6,189 nt of DNA, from NCBI GenBank assembly GCA_018665505.1, contig JABJCS010000655.1, forward strand, positions 1 to 6,189, in the 5' to 3' direction. The notes beneath the pieces were generated by a model. That model saw only the letters and a list, made by a program, of their open reading frames with translations, made no database searches and was not told the DNA's origin. Positions 5,703 to 6,189 of this stretch are shown here, one piece after another (positions within the stretch are counted from its first letter, which is position 1; the number at the start of each line of letters is the position of its first letter). Both the position numbers and the translations under genes were made by a program. The DNA comes from Alphaproteobacteria bacterium (GTDB lineage Bacteria > Pseudomonadota > Alphaproteobacteria > UBA8366).

Positions 5703-6189
5703 TTAGCGCTGGATCCGGCCCATTCGGCCGTCTCGATAATCGTCGACAGCGACGGCAATTTCCTCTTCTGTGTTCATGACGAAGGGCCCGTGCCAAGCAA
5801 CGGGTTCTTCAAGGGGTTCGCCGGCCAGAAGCAGAAAACGGCCGCCCGGGCCTGCCCGTAAGGCGCTCACGGCGAGCGTTGTGCCAGGACCGAATTTTGC
5901 CAATTGGCCGCGTTCCACGAGCGGCTCGCCAGAACCGAAATTTATCCCACCGTCAAAGACATACGCTGCCGCATTATAGCTCACCGGGATGTCGATCTCC
6001 GTGGTCGCGCCGGGGGCGACTTTCCAATCCTGCAGCCAGATCGAAGTGTGGGTGCCGATCGAAGCCTTCGTGCCGAAGGCCTCGCCCGCAATGATCGTGA
6101 CCACTATGCCGCCATTACTACTGGTGGCCATCGGAATGTCCTTTGCCGGCAGATACTGATAACCGGGCTCCGCCGCTTTGTTCTTCGAT
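5703..6189 (-). CDS. Pirin-family protein (bicupin), C-terminal part, cut by window edge
   Basis: The reading frame is open to the right edge, giving 161 codons plus stop. The upstream residues include EPGYQYLPAKDIP, a typical pirin segment, so the ATG at 6131-6129 is an internal Met and the true start lies outside the window. The visible part is the end of the N-terminal cupin and the whole C-terminal cupin. It includes IAGEAFG, AAAYVFDGGI and the diagnostic ending PLEEPVAWHGPFVMN followed by EEIAVAVDDYRDGRMG. The metal ligands of pirins sit in the N-terminal cupin and are not visible here. Family members act as iron-binding regulators or quercetin-2,3-dioxygenase-like enzymes; which applies cannot be told. 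It converges on the kinase gene, with 30 bases between the stop codons. Confidence 0.9.
   Translation of the reverse strand, partial: SKNKAAEPGYQYLPAKDIPMATSSNGGIVVTIIAGEAFGTKASIGTHTSIWLQDWKVAPGATTEIDIPVSYNAAAYVFDGGINFGSGEPLVERGQLAKFGPGTTLAVSALRAGPGGRFLLLAGEPLEEPVAWHGPFVMNTEEEIAVAVDDYRDGRMGRIQR

Noticed and set aside
5703..6131. A stand-alone 142-residue single-cupin protein starting at the ATG at 6131
   Set aside because: The frame stays open to the window edge and the upstream residues (PGYQYLPAKDIP) are typical pirin sequence, so this is the tail of a full-length pirin-family gene.

Overview
The window looks like a metabolic-gene region of a moderately GC-rich alphaproteobacterium. The best lineage clue is the histidine kinase at 4110-5672. 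Its dimerisation region carries the FGxLG...Y.EYA.DIH.SG...LINDILD.SKIEAG pattern familiar from PleC/DivJ-type kinases of Alphaproteobacteria. I see no tRNA, rRNA, CRISPR array, insertion sequence or phage gene. No gene-free stretch exceeds about 135 bases.

Layout. (1) The minus-strand unit at 1-1099 encodes an amidohydrolase-2 family protein (263-1099). It is followed, with a 4-base ATGA overlap, by the first 88 codons of a short-chain dehydrogenase/reductase that runs off the left edge. (2) A 135-base divergent intergenic region (1100-1234) contains a widely spaced inverted repeat. (3) A plus-strand unit at 1235-4036 encodes an alpha/beta hydrolase, a membrane di-iron hydroxylase of the sterol-desaturase superfamily and an aldo/keto reductase. 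The last two are 1 base apart. (4) A membrane PAS histidine kinase (4110-5672) has its own apparent promoter very close to the start codon. (5) A pirin-family gene enters from the right edge on the minus strand (5703-6189) and converges on the kinase with 30 bases between them.

How the genes may work together (inference). The five enzymes around the divergent promoter are an oxygen-inserting hydroxylase, two oxidoreductases and two hydrolases. That set is typical of a small peripheral catabolic or modification pathway for an aliphatic, alicyclic or terpenoid-like compound. Such a pathway would hydroxylate, interconvert alcohol and carbonyl, then hydrolyse a lactone or ester or cleave a C-C bond. 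The substrate cannot be read from the sequence. The kinase and the pirin gene have no visible functional tie to this set.

The most unusual single feature is the dehydrogenase. The glycine-rich nucleotide-binding loop that is normally continuous (GxxxGxG) is split by about 28 extra residues. The window otherwise reads as ordinary accessory metabolism, and I found no clear sign of a defence, mobile or RNA-based system.
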